A stretch of DNA of 64,000 bases from Noviherbaspirillum sp. L7-7A (lineage in GTDB: Bacteria; Pseudomonadota; Gammaproteobacteria; Burkholderiales; Burkholderiaceae_D), in contig NZ_JAHQRJ010000003.1 in assembly GCF_019052805.1 (NCBI RefSeq), forward strand, positions 186,001 through 250,000. The letters are read 5' to 3'. This document shows positions 53,902 through 61,594 of the stretch, one piece after another. The notes beneath the pieces are model-generated. The model saw only the letters and a program-made list of their open reading frames with translations, had not been told where the DNA came from and searched no databases. Numbering within the stretch: the first letter of the stretch is position 1; every line of letters begins with the position of its first letter. A program made the position numbers and the translations under genes.

Positions 53902-55206
53902 ATGGCCACTCTCATGCAAACTCCTGAAGACAATGTTGCTCGTCCGGACACTGCGCCAGTCGTGAATGTTGACGACCACACTGTTGCAGAGGCGCCGGTC
54001 GACACGGTGCCTGCCCCGGTATTTGATGCGCCTGGCCATGACGAAGATGCTGGCTCCAGATCTGAAGTAGCCGAAACGGGCAAAACATCCGAATTGTTGG
54101 TCGCATCGCCGGTCATAGAGGTGCGCGATCTTGATTGGCAGGCGGTTCGCAGTGCCGCCAATCCTGCGGCGATCCGTGCCCGGATGCACACTGCCATCGA
54201 ACAGATGGAAAAGTTGCTCGATAAATCCGGCGGCCCCGGCATGCTGTTCGACACCGACCGGGAAGGCGATGCAGACCGGGCGATCCGGGTTTCCATGCCG
54301 GCGAGCGGAGGTCCACTGTGGATAATCGGGGATCTGCATGGCGATCTACCGGCGCTTGAGGCGGCGCTGGCGCAGATCCGCAATCAGGCAGCAATCGAAG
54401 GCAACGCTGCGCCACGCATTATCTTTCTCGGCGATTTTTTTGACGACGAGGGTTACGGTCTCGAAGTCTTGCTGCGTGTTTTCGAATTGATCGTCTCAGC
54501 GCCCGAACTGGTCTGCGTTATCGCAGGCAATCACGACGAAGCGTTGTCCTATGACGGCGTCCGGTTCGCGTCGAGCGTATCGCCATCGGATTTCACTGAC
54601 TTTCTAAACGCCAACCTTGCGCACGAATGGATCGAGCGCGCTGGCAAGCTTGTGGTGAGGCTGACGGCGCGCTCGCCGCGCGCGCTGTTTTTCCCGGATG
54701 GACTGCTCGTTGCGCATGGCGGCTTCCCGCTGACGGACCTGCATCCACGTTTGGACGAAACCGGGGATTGGAACGATCCGGCATGTCTGTCGGATTTTGT
54801 TTGGAGCCGTGCGCATCCGAAGGCACGCAGAAAGATGCCAAACCGGTTCTCGCGCGGCAGCCAGTTCGGCTACCTCGATTTCGCTGACTTCTGCGCGTTG
54901 AGCGCCCGGCTAGGCAGGCGGGTCACGCACATGGTGCGGGGCCATGATCATGTGCAGGAGCGATACGCAGTCTACCCTGCCTATGAAGCGCATCCGCTGC
55001 TGACAACGGTGGCGCTGTCGCGCCGCTTGAATCGCGAGCAGTTCGGTCCCTACGAGCGTGTGCCGTCCCTGGTGCGGGTGGTCGAAGGGGCCTTGCCGCA
55101 AATATTCCAATTGCATATTCCAGGCGACATGATCAACGAATTCTTTCCACAACCCGAAAATGGTGCCCCTCCCGGCACCCTCGACTCCGGAGATCCCCAG
55201 CAATGA
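53902..55206 (+). CDS. PPP-family (calcineurin-like) phosphatase of the cassette
   Basis: The 434-residue protein has an acidic disordered N-terminus (about 1-70) and a metallophosphatase core: GDLHGD (143-148), GDFFDD (177-182), GNHDE (209-213), VAHGGFP (270-276) and RGHDHVQ (346-352). These are the metal and phosphate ligands of PP1/PP2A-like enzymes, so a protein phosphatase opposing the upstream kinase is likely. TerY-P triads described so far carry a PP2C enzyme; here an unrelated phosphatase class takes its place. ATG 53902 lies eight bases past the kinase stop; the end overlaps the next start by ATGA. Confidence 0.9.
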   Translation: MATLMQTPEDNVARPDTAPVVNVDDHTVAEAPVDTVPAPVFDAPGHDEDAGSRSEVAETGKTSELLVASPVIEVRDLDWQAVRSAANPAAIRARMHTAIEQMEKLLDKSGGPGMLFDTDREGDADRAIRVSMPASGGPLWIIGDLHGDLPALEAALAQIRNQAAIEGNAAPRIIFLGDFFDDEGYGLEVLLRVFELIVSAPELVCVIAGNHDEALSYDGVRFASSVSPSDFTDFLNANLAHEWIERAGKLVVRLTARSPRALFFPDGLLVAHGGFPLTDLHPRLDETGDWNDPACLSDFVWSRAHPKARRKMPNRFSRGSQFGYLDFADFCALSARLGRRVTHMVRGHDHVQERYAVYPAYEAHPLLTTVALSRRLNREQFGPYERVPSLVRVVEGALPQIFQLHIPGDMINEFFPQPENGAPPGTLDSGDPQQ

Positions 55207-55817
55207 GCGGCGTAGTGCTGCGTTGCCCGAGCTGCGGCACAACGAAGGCCACCTCCGGCGAATGCGAAGCTTGTCACGAGGCCCAAGTTCGCTATTACTG
55301 CAGTAACCACACTCCCGGGCGCTGGCTAGATACCCCATCGTGCCCGCAATGCGGAGCGCGCTTCGGCGAGCCAGAAGACGCTCCCGTTCGCACGACGCCT
55401 GGCGCGCCGCCCCATCGCCCCGGACAATCCGCGCCATCGACGACGGAAGGCGTGCCAGGGTCCTCGCCCGGGTCAACGCCGCGTCCCGTGCCGCCATCGG
55501 CGACACGGCCCACGGCCGGTGACGGTTCAAGCGGCGGTCCAAAACACTCGGCACCGAGCGGCGATGAAGAGATCGATCTGCGCGGCAGGTACGCCCCGCC
55601 CGGCCTTAGCTTGAGGGACTTACTCGAGGCGGCAAGCAGAGCCCGCCACGCCCGCCCGGACGGGGTGTTCGATGGTGAGACTGCAGGCCCGCGCCGACCA
55701 CGGCGCGGCGGCTGCCTGGGGCGTCTCATATTGATCGTGATATTTCTGTTTCTTGCATTTATGGGCGGGGTGAGTCTGCTCGGGGGCTCAGTGTTCCGCT
55801 TGTTTTTGCCCTATTGA
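55203..55817 (+). CDS. Zinc-ribbon protein with C-terminal membrane anchor
   Basis: The 204-residue protein opens with zinc-ribbon cysteine pairs CPSCG (8, 11), CEAC (21, 24) and CPQCG (47, 50), plus CSNH (33-36). A ~90-residue Pro/Ser/Gly/Thr-rich linker follows, then a basic stretch RRPRRGG and one membrane helix (LILIVIFLFLAFMGGVSLL) at the C-terminus. The ribbon would face the cytosol. It is translationally coupled to the phosphatase and may tether the kinase-phosphatase set to the membrane; this role is inference. No homologous named family is recognised beyond the ribbon. Confidence 0.8.
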   Translation: MSGVVLRCPSCGTTKATSGECEACHEAQVRYYCSNHTPGRWLDTPSCPQCGARFGEPEDAPVRTTPGAPPHRPGQSAPSTTEGVPGSSPGSTPRPVPPSATRPTAGDGSSGGPKHSAPSGDEEIDLRGRYAPPGLSLRDLLEAASRARHARPDGVFDGETAGPRRPRRGGCLGRLILIVIFLFLAFMGGVSLLGGSVFRLFLPY

Positions 55818-55828
55818 TTGCCTTGGGT

Positions 55829-55847
55829 GGTGCGCAAATTCCGCACC
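55829..55847 (+). terminator. Weak stem-loop after the cassette
   Basis: GGTGCG and CGCACC (6-bp arms, 7-base loop) lie 11 bases beyond the zinc-ribbon stop. No T-run follows, so this is at best a weak or Rho-assisted terminator. Confidence 0.3.
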
Positions 55848-55887
55848 GGTATTAATCGGGCGCCATGTTCCTGGAGGCCTCGGGGAA

Positions 55888-56088
55888 TGGGAGGAAAGCG
55901 GCAACCCCGACGGTCTGCAGGTGATCTATCTGCACGGCGGGACGGGCAGCGGCGCGTCGGCGCAGTAGCGGCAGTGGTTCAATCCGGCCCATTACCGCGT
56001 TGTGCTGGTCGACCAGCGCGGCGCCTTCCGCTCGACGCCGCTGGGAGGGTGCCGCGCCAATGCCACCCAGCTATTGGTGCAGGATTTG
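55888..56088 (+). pseudogene. Prolyl aminopeptidase 5' fragment
   Basis: Sixty-seven codons match the N-terminal region of proline iminopeptidase: WEESGNPDGLQVIYLHGGTGSG, then TAG (55966-55968), then FNPAHYRVVLVDQRGAFRSTPLGGCRANATQLLVQDL. In the enzyme this part contains the oxyanion HGG motif and precedes the GxSxGG nucleophile. The start, the catalytic serine and all later sequence are missing. Similarity stops within a base or two of a 9-bp inverted repeat (56087-56117), where recombinase-related DNA begins. Confidence 0.75.
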
Positions 56089-56117
56089 AATAAGCAGCCT
56101 TTCAAAAAGCTTATTCA
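56087..56117. repeat. Inverted repeat at the gene-fragment/recombinase junction
   Basis: TGAATAAGC and GCTTATTCA form perfect 9-bp arms around a 13-base loop. The repeat sits exactly where the prolyl aminopeptidase similarity ends and 100 bases before the recombinase start. A recombination core or end of a small element is possible; there is no T-run to make it a terminator. Confidence 0.5.
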
Positions 56118-56216
56118 GCGGTCTGTTTTGGACCGTTGAGCGCCCGTTTGCCTGACCACAATGGGAGTCCTTTTATTGAAAGAGACTCTTATGAACTCCC
56201 ATACTGAAAATTCCGG

Positions 56217-56819
56217 GTGTCGGTTCCCTGGAACAAGGGCAGGCTCGTTGGCCAAAAGGCGTCATTGAAACTCAAAGGGATTTGGGCTATCCGGATAAGG
56301 CTCCAGCATGCCGAAAAAGCCCGTGATTTGGCGCGCTTCAACCTCGCCATTAATAGCAAGTTGCGTGGCTGTGATTTGGTAAGCCTGCGCGTCTTGGATG
56401 TCGCCCAAGGCAAGGCCGAATTGCCGCGCGCCATGGTCATGCAGCACAAGACGCACCGTCCAGTGCAGTTCGAGATCACCGAGCAGACTCGGCAATCGGT
56501 CGCAGCCTGGGTCGAGAAGGCGCACTTGGCTTCAGGACAATATCTTTTTCCGAGCAGGGTAGCCAAATCACCCCATTTGTCCACCCGGCAGTACGCGCGC
56601 ATCGTGGCCCGCTAGGTGGAATCAATTGATTTGGATGCATCCTCGTATGGCACCCACACTATGCGACGGACAAAAGCAACACTGATCTGCTGGCGGACAA
56701 AAAACCTGCGGGCCGTCCAACTTCTTCTGGAGCATACGAAGCTGCAGAGCACGATGCGCTACCTTGGCATGGAGGTTGACGATGCGCTTAAAATAGCCGG
56801 GCAAACGGCGGTGTCGCAC
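56217..56819 (+). pseudogene. Short tyrosine recombinase/integrase, amber-interrupted
   Basis: The frame reads VPWNKGRLVGQKASLKLKGIWAIRIRLQ, then SKLRGCDLVSLRV and KTHRPVQFEITEQTR, then TAG at 56613-56615. It continues in frame with YGTHTMRRTKATL and LLLEHTKLQSTMRYLG. This is the ~200-residue tyrosine recombinase family common in proteobacteria; His-x-x-Arg and the late Tyr are present. The stop most simply comes from TGG (Trp in homologues). Similarity ends near 56819, although the frame stays open to 57083, antisense into the hydrolase gene. A vestige of an integrative element next to the VWA cassette. Confidence 0.85.
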
Positions 56820-56946
56820 TTGGTCGGTAAGCGGGGCAGAGCAGCAGGACGCTTACCGGCCAGGATTCGATCTCCGCCAGGGATCGCAGCCGCTGCCTGC
56901 ATTGGAATGGCGCGCATGAATCCCTTATGCCTGAAACGGTTGACCG

Positions 56947-57975
56947 CTACTGAAGAGCGCTGTCAAAAAACCGGTTCAGCTCGGTCGCCAACTGTTTCTG
57001 GAAGGCGGACCGGTCAAGGCCCTCCGGGTTGGCGCGAAGGTCACCATCCGGCGACGGGATCGGCATGCTGGGCGTGTCCATGAAAGCGTAATGCCCGGCA
57101 TTGGGAACCGCGTGGTACGCCACCTTGGCGACGTTCTGCCTTACCCACTCGGCATGGTAACGGGGAACCAGAAAGGTGTCCTTGTCGCCGGCATAGACAG
57201 TCGCGGGAATCCCGATCGTTGCAAGCGATTGGGCGCTGAACATCACACTCGCCGGCGCCAGCGCGGCCACTGCCCGCACCCGCGCATCCTGCAAACCTTC
57301 GAAGGATATTTTCGCGGTTGCGGCATTCGTCCCTCGTCGCCCCATCGAACAGAAGATGGGGTCATTGCTGTCCGTTTTGCAATGGCTTGCAATGCGCGCC
57401 AGATCCGGGACGCCGCCAGCCAGCGCCAGTACCGTGTAGCCGCCGGCCGAGTGACCCACGGCGCCGACGCGCGGGCCATGGGCGTCGACCTTGATGCGCG
57501 CTGTCCATTCCGGGTCAAGCAAGATCGCATCGATCACCCGTGAAGCCTGACGGGGCCGCTCGCTGAAGTAGTAGCCACCCGGTACGCCAAGCAGCGACTG
57601 GTCTTGCCAGTTGTCGCCAGGGTGGCGCATCGCGGCGACTAGGTAGCCGTTCCTTGCCAGCGCCTGCGCAAGACTGTGGTGCCCGAGCTCGGTGCCGCCG
57701 GTGCCATGGGTCAGCAGCAACAAGCCCTTGACGCTGGCATCCGGCTTGCCGTTGATGGCAACGGTCGGCGTGAAGGGACCCATCGCAATGGCCCTGGCGC
57801 TGTCTTGCGTCGGATAGAAAAGTGCGACATGAATCGCTTCCTGGATCCTGCCTTGGGCGGAGGCGTCGAATTGCCTGAAGCCGGCTTCAGTTGCCCACAC
57901 CGGGCTGGTGGCCATCAGCAGGCTTGCGGCTGCCAGGGCGGAGCGGAAGCCACATTGGACGGGTTTGGTTCGCAT
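56947..57975 (-). CDS. Exported alpha/beta hydrolase (dienelactone hydrolase/chlorophyllase-like)
   Basis: The 342-residue protein has a signal peptide (LAAASLLMATSPVWATEAG). The hydrolase fold carries LLLTHGTGGTELGHHSLAQALARNGYLVAAMRHPGD, the nucleophile elbow GHSAGGYT, an acid in VYAGDKDTFLVP and a late His in NAGHYAFMDTP. It is a predicted periplasmic esterase or amidase of unknown substrate. The ATG at 57975 follows AAGGAA. It is divergent from the TetR-MFS unit, with a 463-base gap. Confidence 0.85.
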   Translation of the reverse strand: MRTKPVQCGFRSALAAASLLMATSPVWATEAGFRQFDASAQGRIQEAIHVALFYPTQDSARAIAMGPFTPTVAINGKPDASVKGLLLLTHGTGGTELGHHSLAQALARNGYLVAAMRHPGDNWQDQSLLGVPGGYYFSERPRQASRVIDAILLDPEWTARIKVDAHGPRVGAVGHSAGGYTVLALAGGVPDLARIASHCKTDSNDPIFCSMGRRGTNAATAKISFEGLQDARVRAVAALAPASVMFSAQSLATIGIPATVYAGDKDTFLVPRYHAEWVRQNVAKVAYHAVPNAGHYAFMDTPSMPIPSPDGDLRANPEGLDRSAFQKQLATELNRFFDSALQ

Positions 57976-58404
57976 TGAAATTCCTTCGCGGTTGGACTGC
58001 AGGCACATCATGCTGAACCGAAGCCGGTTTGACACCCGTTTTGCGACGGGACAAGCGATTTGGCTTGTCAGTGGTCGTTATGCCCGACGAGATGGCATTA
58101 ACAGGCATGCAAGGTGGGTGGACTTTATCGTGCAGGCGCGTGGGCGTCTCTGGCGCTTTGTGCGTTGAGGACTGACCGCTGCCGCTCGCTAAATCAGGGT
58201 TGCCGTTCCCGTTCCAGGTTTATCGATTACTGGAAGCGGCCTTTCGTCGTTGCCTTGTCGTCGCCAGATGGGCGGATTGCAAGGCATGGCTTTCACATCC
58301 GCAAGGAGCCTGGGGGCAATAAGGTTTTGCTGCACCAGACAAGACGCTGACTCGCAACAAGAACAGCCCGAAAAGGCGTTTGACAAAGCAGCTTGAGATA
58401 AATA
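57976..58404. other. Intergenic region, no gene seen
   Basis: Between the hydrolase and the TetR operator no frame shows family resemblance, and no strong terminator or repeat is seen. The 3' end turns AT-rich toward the TetR promoter. Confidence 0.4.
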
Positions 58405-58422
58405 ATATGATGACTATCATAT
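58405..58422. promoter_or_regulatory. TetR-type operator 1, upstream of tetR
   Basis: A perfect palindrome ATATGAT-GACT-ATCATAT lies 17 bases before the TetR start. The same arms with another centre occur at 59079-59096 ahead of the next unit, so this is very probably the autoregulatory site. Confidence 0.8.
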
Positions 58423-58438
58423 TCAGGAGCATGTTGAC

Positions 58439-59017
58439 ATGCAGACCGGCAAGCCATGCAAACGCGAGATGACTCACGAACGCATCCTCGATGCCGCCGC
58501 AGGCGCGATCCGTCGTGCCGGTCACGGCGGCGCCAGCGTGGCGGAGGTGATGAAGGAGGCGGGCCTCACGCATGGCGGTTTCTATGCGCATTTCCAGTCG
58601 CGCGAGGAAATGGTGGCGAGCGCCATCGGCCATGCAGGCAAGCAGAGTTCGGAAAGTCTGCAGCGCAGCATGGATGCGCGGCGGAAAAAGGGTGCTTCGC
58701 CGTTGCGCGCCCTGGTCGAGACCTACCTGTCAGTAGCGCATATGAATGGCACCGAGTCCGGTTGCGTGGTCGCAGCCCTGGGGTCCGAGATGGCGCGCCA
58801 GTCAGAACTGATTCGTCAATCCGCGCGCGAACGGGTGCGGGCGCTGATCCACCTGGTTGAATCGTTGCTGCCGGCTGGAAGCGATTACGCTACCGCATCT
58901 TTCATTGCCAGCACGCTGGTAGGCGCCTTGCAGATGGCGCGTGTGCTGGGCGGCGAGGAGGGGCGGGCGGTGCTTGAAGCAAATCGGCAACTGCTGCTTG
59001 AGCGTTATGCATTATAA
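58439..59017 (+). CDS. TetR/AcrR family regulator of the adjacent efflux unit
   Basis: The 192-residue protein has an N-terminal helix-turn-helix (RILDAAAGAIRRAGHGGASVAEVMKEAGLTHGGFYAHFQSREEMV). Its C-terminal ligand domain resembles that of NemR/AcrR-like repressors (TYLSVAHMNGTESGCVVAALGSEMARQS). A conserved cysteine (GCVV) may be redox- or electrophile-reactive. AGGAG precedes the ATG at 58439. Identical operator arms at its own promoter and before the SDR remnant/MFS unit point to coordinate repression. Confidence 0.9.
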   Translation: MQTGKPCKREMTHERILDAAAGAIRRAGHGGASVAEVMKEAGLTHGGFYAHFQSREEMVASAIGHAGKQSSESLQRSMDARRKKGASPLRALVETYLSVAHMNGTESGCVVAALGSEMARQSELIRQSARERVRALIHLVESLLPAGSDYATASFIASTLVGALQMARVLGGEEGRAVLEANRQLLLERYAL

Positions 59018-59078
59018 ATTGCAGGCGTTGAAGCGACGTTTCGGGCCTGCCGTTTCTGAACGTTTTTTTTGGTGAAAA

Positions 59079-59096
59079 ATATGATATTCATCATAT
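59079..59096. promoter_or_regulatory. TetR-type operator 2, upstream of SDR remnant and MFS gene
   Basis: A perfect palindrome ATATGAT-ATTC-ATCATAT has arms identical to the site before tetR (58405-58422) and a different 4-base centre. It lies 33 bases before the ATG at 59130, whose ribosome site is GGAAAGGA. Confidence 0.8.
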
Positions 59097-59129
59097 TTTA
59101 AAAGCGGTCATCCAGGAAAGGATCACGCA

Positions 59130-59399
59130 ATGAAGATGCAGGAAGCAATGATCCCGGTCGCTAGTGCCAACCGTGGCCTCGGCCCGGCTTTTGCCCGGGC
59201 AGCGACCGAACGCAGCGCGCGTAAGCGTTATGCATTTGCGCGCAGGCCGGCACTGCTCACGCTGCCAGAGGGCATGCCAGTGTGGCTGGGTTTGCTCGAA
59301 GCAGGCGCCGGCGAAGTCATGGCCAATGAAACCAGCCGGACAACCAAGGCCAGGCTGTCCGCCGAGGCGGCGTCTTATCGCGCGCCAACCACCGTCTGA
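59130..59399 (+). pseudogene. Short-chain dehydrogenase remnant with internal in-frame deletion
   Basis: The 89-residue frame starts like an SDR (MKMQEAMIPVASANRGLGPAFARAA, a damaged form of the TGANRGLG cofactor loop). After about 50 residues it jumps to an SDR-like C-terminal end (EVMANETSRTTKARLSAEAASY). The roughly 150 residues between, with the SYK catalytic motif, are gone. It still has a good ribosome site and the operator, so a short peptide may be made, but no dehydrogenase. It lies 17 bases before the MFS gene, the usual partner of such an SDR. Confidence 0.65.
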
Positions 59400-59416
59400 A
59401 CCACCAGGAAAAGAAA

Positions 59417-60826
59417 ATGACCACCCAAGCCTCTCTCGCCAATGCGACAAAAGCCGACGCGCCCGCATCGCCCTGGCCCACGTTCTGGATCGCCAGCATC
59501 GCGGTGCTGCTGGTATCAATCGACACAACGGTGCTGTATGCAGGTTTCGGCGCGCTGCGACAAGGTTTTCCCGGCAGCTCGGCAGCCGACCTGTCGTGGG
59601 TGCTGAACGCCTACACCGTGACTTATGCGGCAATGCTGATCCCCGCCGGCGGACTGGCCGACGTGCATGGCCGCAAGCGCATCTTCCTCACCGGCGCCGC
59701 CATCTTCATCATCGGCTCGGGTGCCTGCGGCGCAGCCGGCTCGGTCGGCTTCCTGATCGCGGCGCGTGTGATGCAGGCGGTAGGGGCGGCACTGCTGACG
59801 CCAGCATCGCTGTCGCTGATCCTGGACGCCTTCCCGCAAAACAAGCGAACGGTGGCGGTCAGCCTCTGGGGCGCAGTGGGCGGCCTGGCAGCGGCCATCG
59901 GGCCGAGCCTGGGTTCCTTTGTCATCGACCGCATGGGCTGGCCGTGGGCCTTTTACATCAACCTGCCGATTGGCGCCGTGTCGCTGGCCTTCGGCGCGGT
60001 GGTGCTGCGTGAATCACGCATTCCGGGAAAGGTGCAGCGTATTGACCTTGTCGGCATGCTGCTGCTGGTGACCAGCGTCGCCGCTGCTGCATTGGCCCTG
60101 ACCCAGTATGAATCGGCAAGCTGGTCGCGTGAGGGTATTGCGGCACTTGCGATTGTGGCCGGCGTGGCTCTCGTTGCGTTTATTGCCTGGGCCAGCAAGG
60201 CCAGCCATCCCCTGGTGGACCTGAAGCTGTTTCACGACCGTACCTACAGCGCGGTCAACCTGGCCACGCTCTCGTTTGCCATGGCATTCGCCATGATGTT
60301 CTTCGCCTTCTTTTCCTACATGACGTCGATCTGGCACTACAGCCTGCCCCTGGCAGGTATCGCCATCACGCCCGGCCCGCTCCTGGTGGTGCCGACCGCC
60401 ATCATCAGCGGCCGTTACGCCGCCCGTCACGGCCATCGTCCGGGCCTCGTGCTCGGCTCGCTGGTGTATGCGGCCAGCGGCCTCTGGCTGGCGCTGGTGC
60501 CGGGCGTGACGCCCGCCTACTGGGCGCACTGGTTTCCGGCGCTGATCCTTAGCGGCATCGGCGTAGGCATGGTATTGCCATCCCTGTCCGGCGCTGCGAC
60601 CGCGCGGCTGCCGCAGAACCAGTATGGCGTGGGCAGCGCGGTCAACCAGGCGATCAGGCAGATCGGCTCGGTACTGGGCGTCGCAGTGACCGTCGTGCTG
60701 ATCGGGCATGCCAGCCTGACCCGGGCTGACTTCAGCCAGCTTTATGGCATGCATGTGGCGCTGGCCCTGATTACGGGCGCATTGTGCCTTGCCGTCAATA
60801 CGAGGCCGAAGACGCAAGCGGCATAG
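59417..60826 (+). CDS. MFS efflux transporter, DHA2 (EmrB/QacA) type
   Basis: The 469-residue protein has 14 predicted helices. Its motif A reads GGLADVHGRKRIFLTGA, and motif C-like stretches GAVGGLAAAIGPSLGSFVIDRMGWPWAFYINLP mark a drug:H+ antiporter. It should export toxic organic compounds. The gene is controlled by the upstream TetR through the 59079 operator. A large central loop region near 200-220 separates the halves. Confidence 0.92.
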   Translation: MTTQASLANATKADAPASPWPTFWIASIAVLLVSIDTTVLYAGFGALRQGFPGSSAADLSWVLNAYTVTYAAMLIPAGGLADVHGRKRIFLTGAAIFIIGSGACGAAGSVGFLIAARVMQAVGAALLTPASLSLILDAFPQNKRTVAVSLWGAVGGLAAAIGPSLGSFVIDRMGWPWAFYINLPIGAVSLAFGAVVLRESRIPGKVQRIDLVGMLLLVTSVAAAALALTQYESASWSREGIAALAIVAGVALVAFIAWASKASHPLVDLKLFHDRTYSAVNLATLSFAMAFAMMFFAFFSYMTSIWHYSLPLAGIAITPGPLLVVPTAIISGRYAARHGHRPGLVLGSLVYAASGLWLALVPGVTPAYWAHWFPALILSGIGVGMVLPSLSGAATARLPQNQYGVGSAVNQAIRQIGSVLGVAVTVVLIGHASLTRADFSQLYGMHVALALITGALCLAVNTRPKTQAA

Positions 60827-61254
60827 GCATATGGCCGCACTTGCCCAGGAGGGTGGCCGCATTTGCCGTTCATTGCGCGATTCCTGGAAAACCAGGTGGG
60901 TCGTATCTGTGAAAGGATGTCAGGCTGCCGCGCCCACCAAATCCACCCTAGGCGCGGCCTGCTTCAGCGCGAGGGCGTTGCCTTGCTCAGCCATTCTCTT
61001 TCATTCCGGGATGGCGAAGCAGCCTTCGCAAGGCCCGTCAGGGTCGCCATGGTGCTTCGCGCCATCGCTTCATATGGTTAGCGCTCCGAGGCATTCGGGT
61101 CAGTGGTCGCATTCAGGATCAGCGGCGTAAACGGGTCCGCGGGCTTTGACTTAATAGCCATAAAGTAGTCTTTTAACCCATATAAATTGGGGTTTAAGGA
61201 TCAAATAAAGGCTTTTAAATCCCTAAAGTGGCCTGCTGCTACACTGTCCTCCCC
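60827..61254. other. Region without a recognised gene; imperfect dyad near its end
   Basis: A 72-codon frame (60863-61081, plus) and overlapping frames on both strands show no family resemblance. Near 61171-61197 the sequence TTTTAACCCA...GGGGTTTAA forms an imperfect dyad that could be the operator of the hipB remnant behind it. TTTTAAATCCCT at 61213-61224 recurs at 62893-62904, beyond the hipA remnant. Confidence 0.4.
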
Positions 61255-61594
61255 ATGTCCAATCACACCTCCATGCTCGACCTCGGCTTCGCAAGCGAAC
61301 AGGAAATCCGGCTCGAACTTAGCCGGCGTTTGCGCGGTTAGCGCCTGGCGCAAGGCCTGTCGCAGCTGCAGCTGGCGCAGTAGGCTGGCATCGGCGTCAA
61401 TACCCTGAAGCTTCTCGAAGGCAAGGGCAAATGCACCTTCGAGAATTTCATACGCACCGTCTTCGCCCTGGGCCTGGCGGATGAAGTGCAGTCACTGCTC
61501 ATGCTGAAGATGGATTCGATTGCCCGGATGGGCAGGCGGAGAAGGCCCGGCGGATACGCGCGCCGCGTGCAAGTCGCCGTCCCAAAGACGGCAA
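61255..61594 (+). pseudogene. hipB: Second HipB-like antitoxin, two amber codons
   Basis: From ATG 61255 the frame reads EIRLELSRRLRG, TAG (61339-61341), RLAQGLSQLQLAQ, TAG (61381-61383), AGIGVNTLKLLEGKGKCTFENFIRTVFALGL. This is the XRE helix-turn-helix of HipB-type antitoxins. Homologues commonly have Trp or Arg at the first stop and a Gln, Glu or Lys at the second. No internal start would restore the DNA-binding helices. The frame then runs past the hipA start without its own nearby stop. Confidence 0.75.

Noticed and set aside
60863-61081. Possible 72-residue protein after the MFS gene
   Set aside because: No family resemblance and other frames over the same bases are equally open; treated as non-coding.
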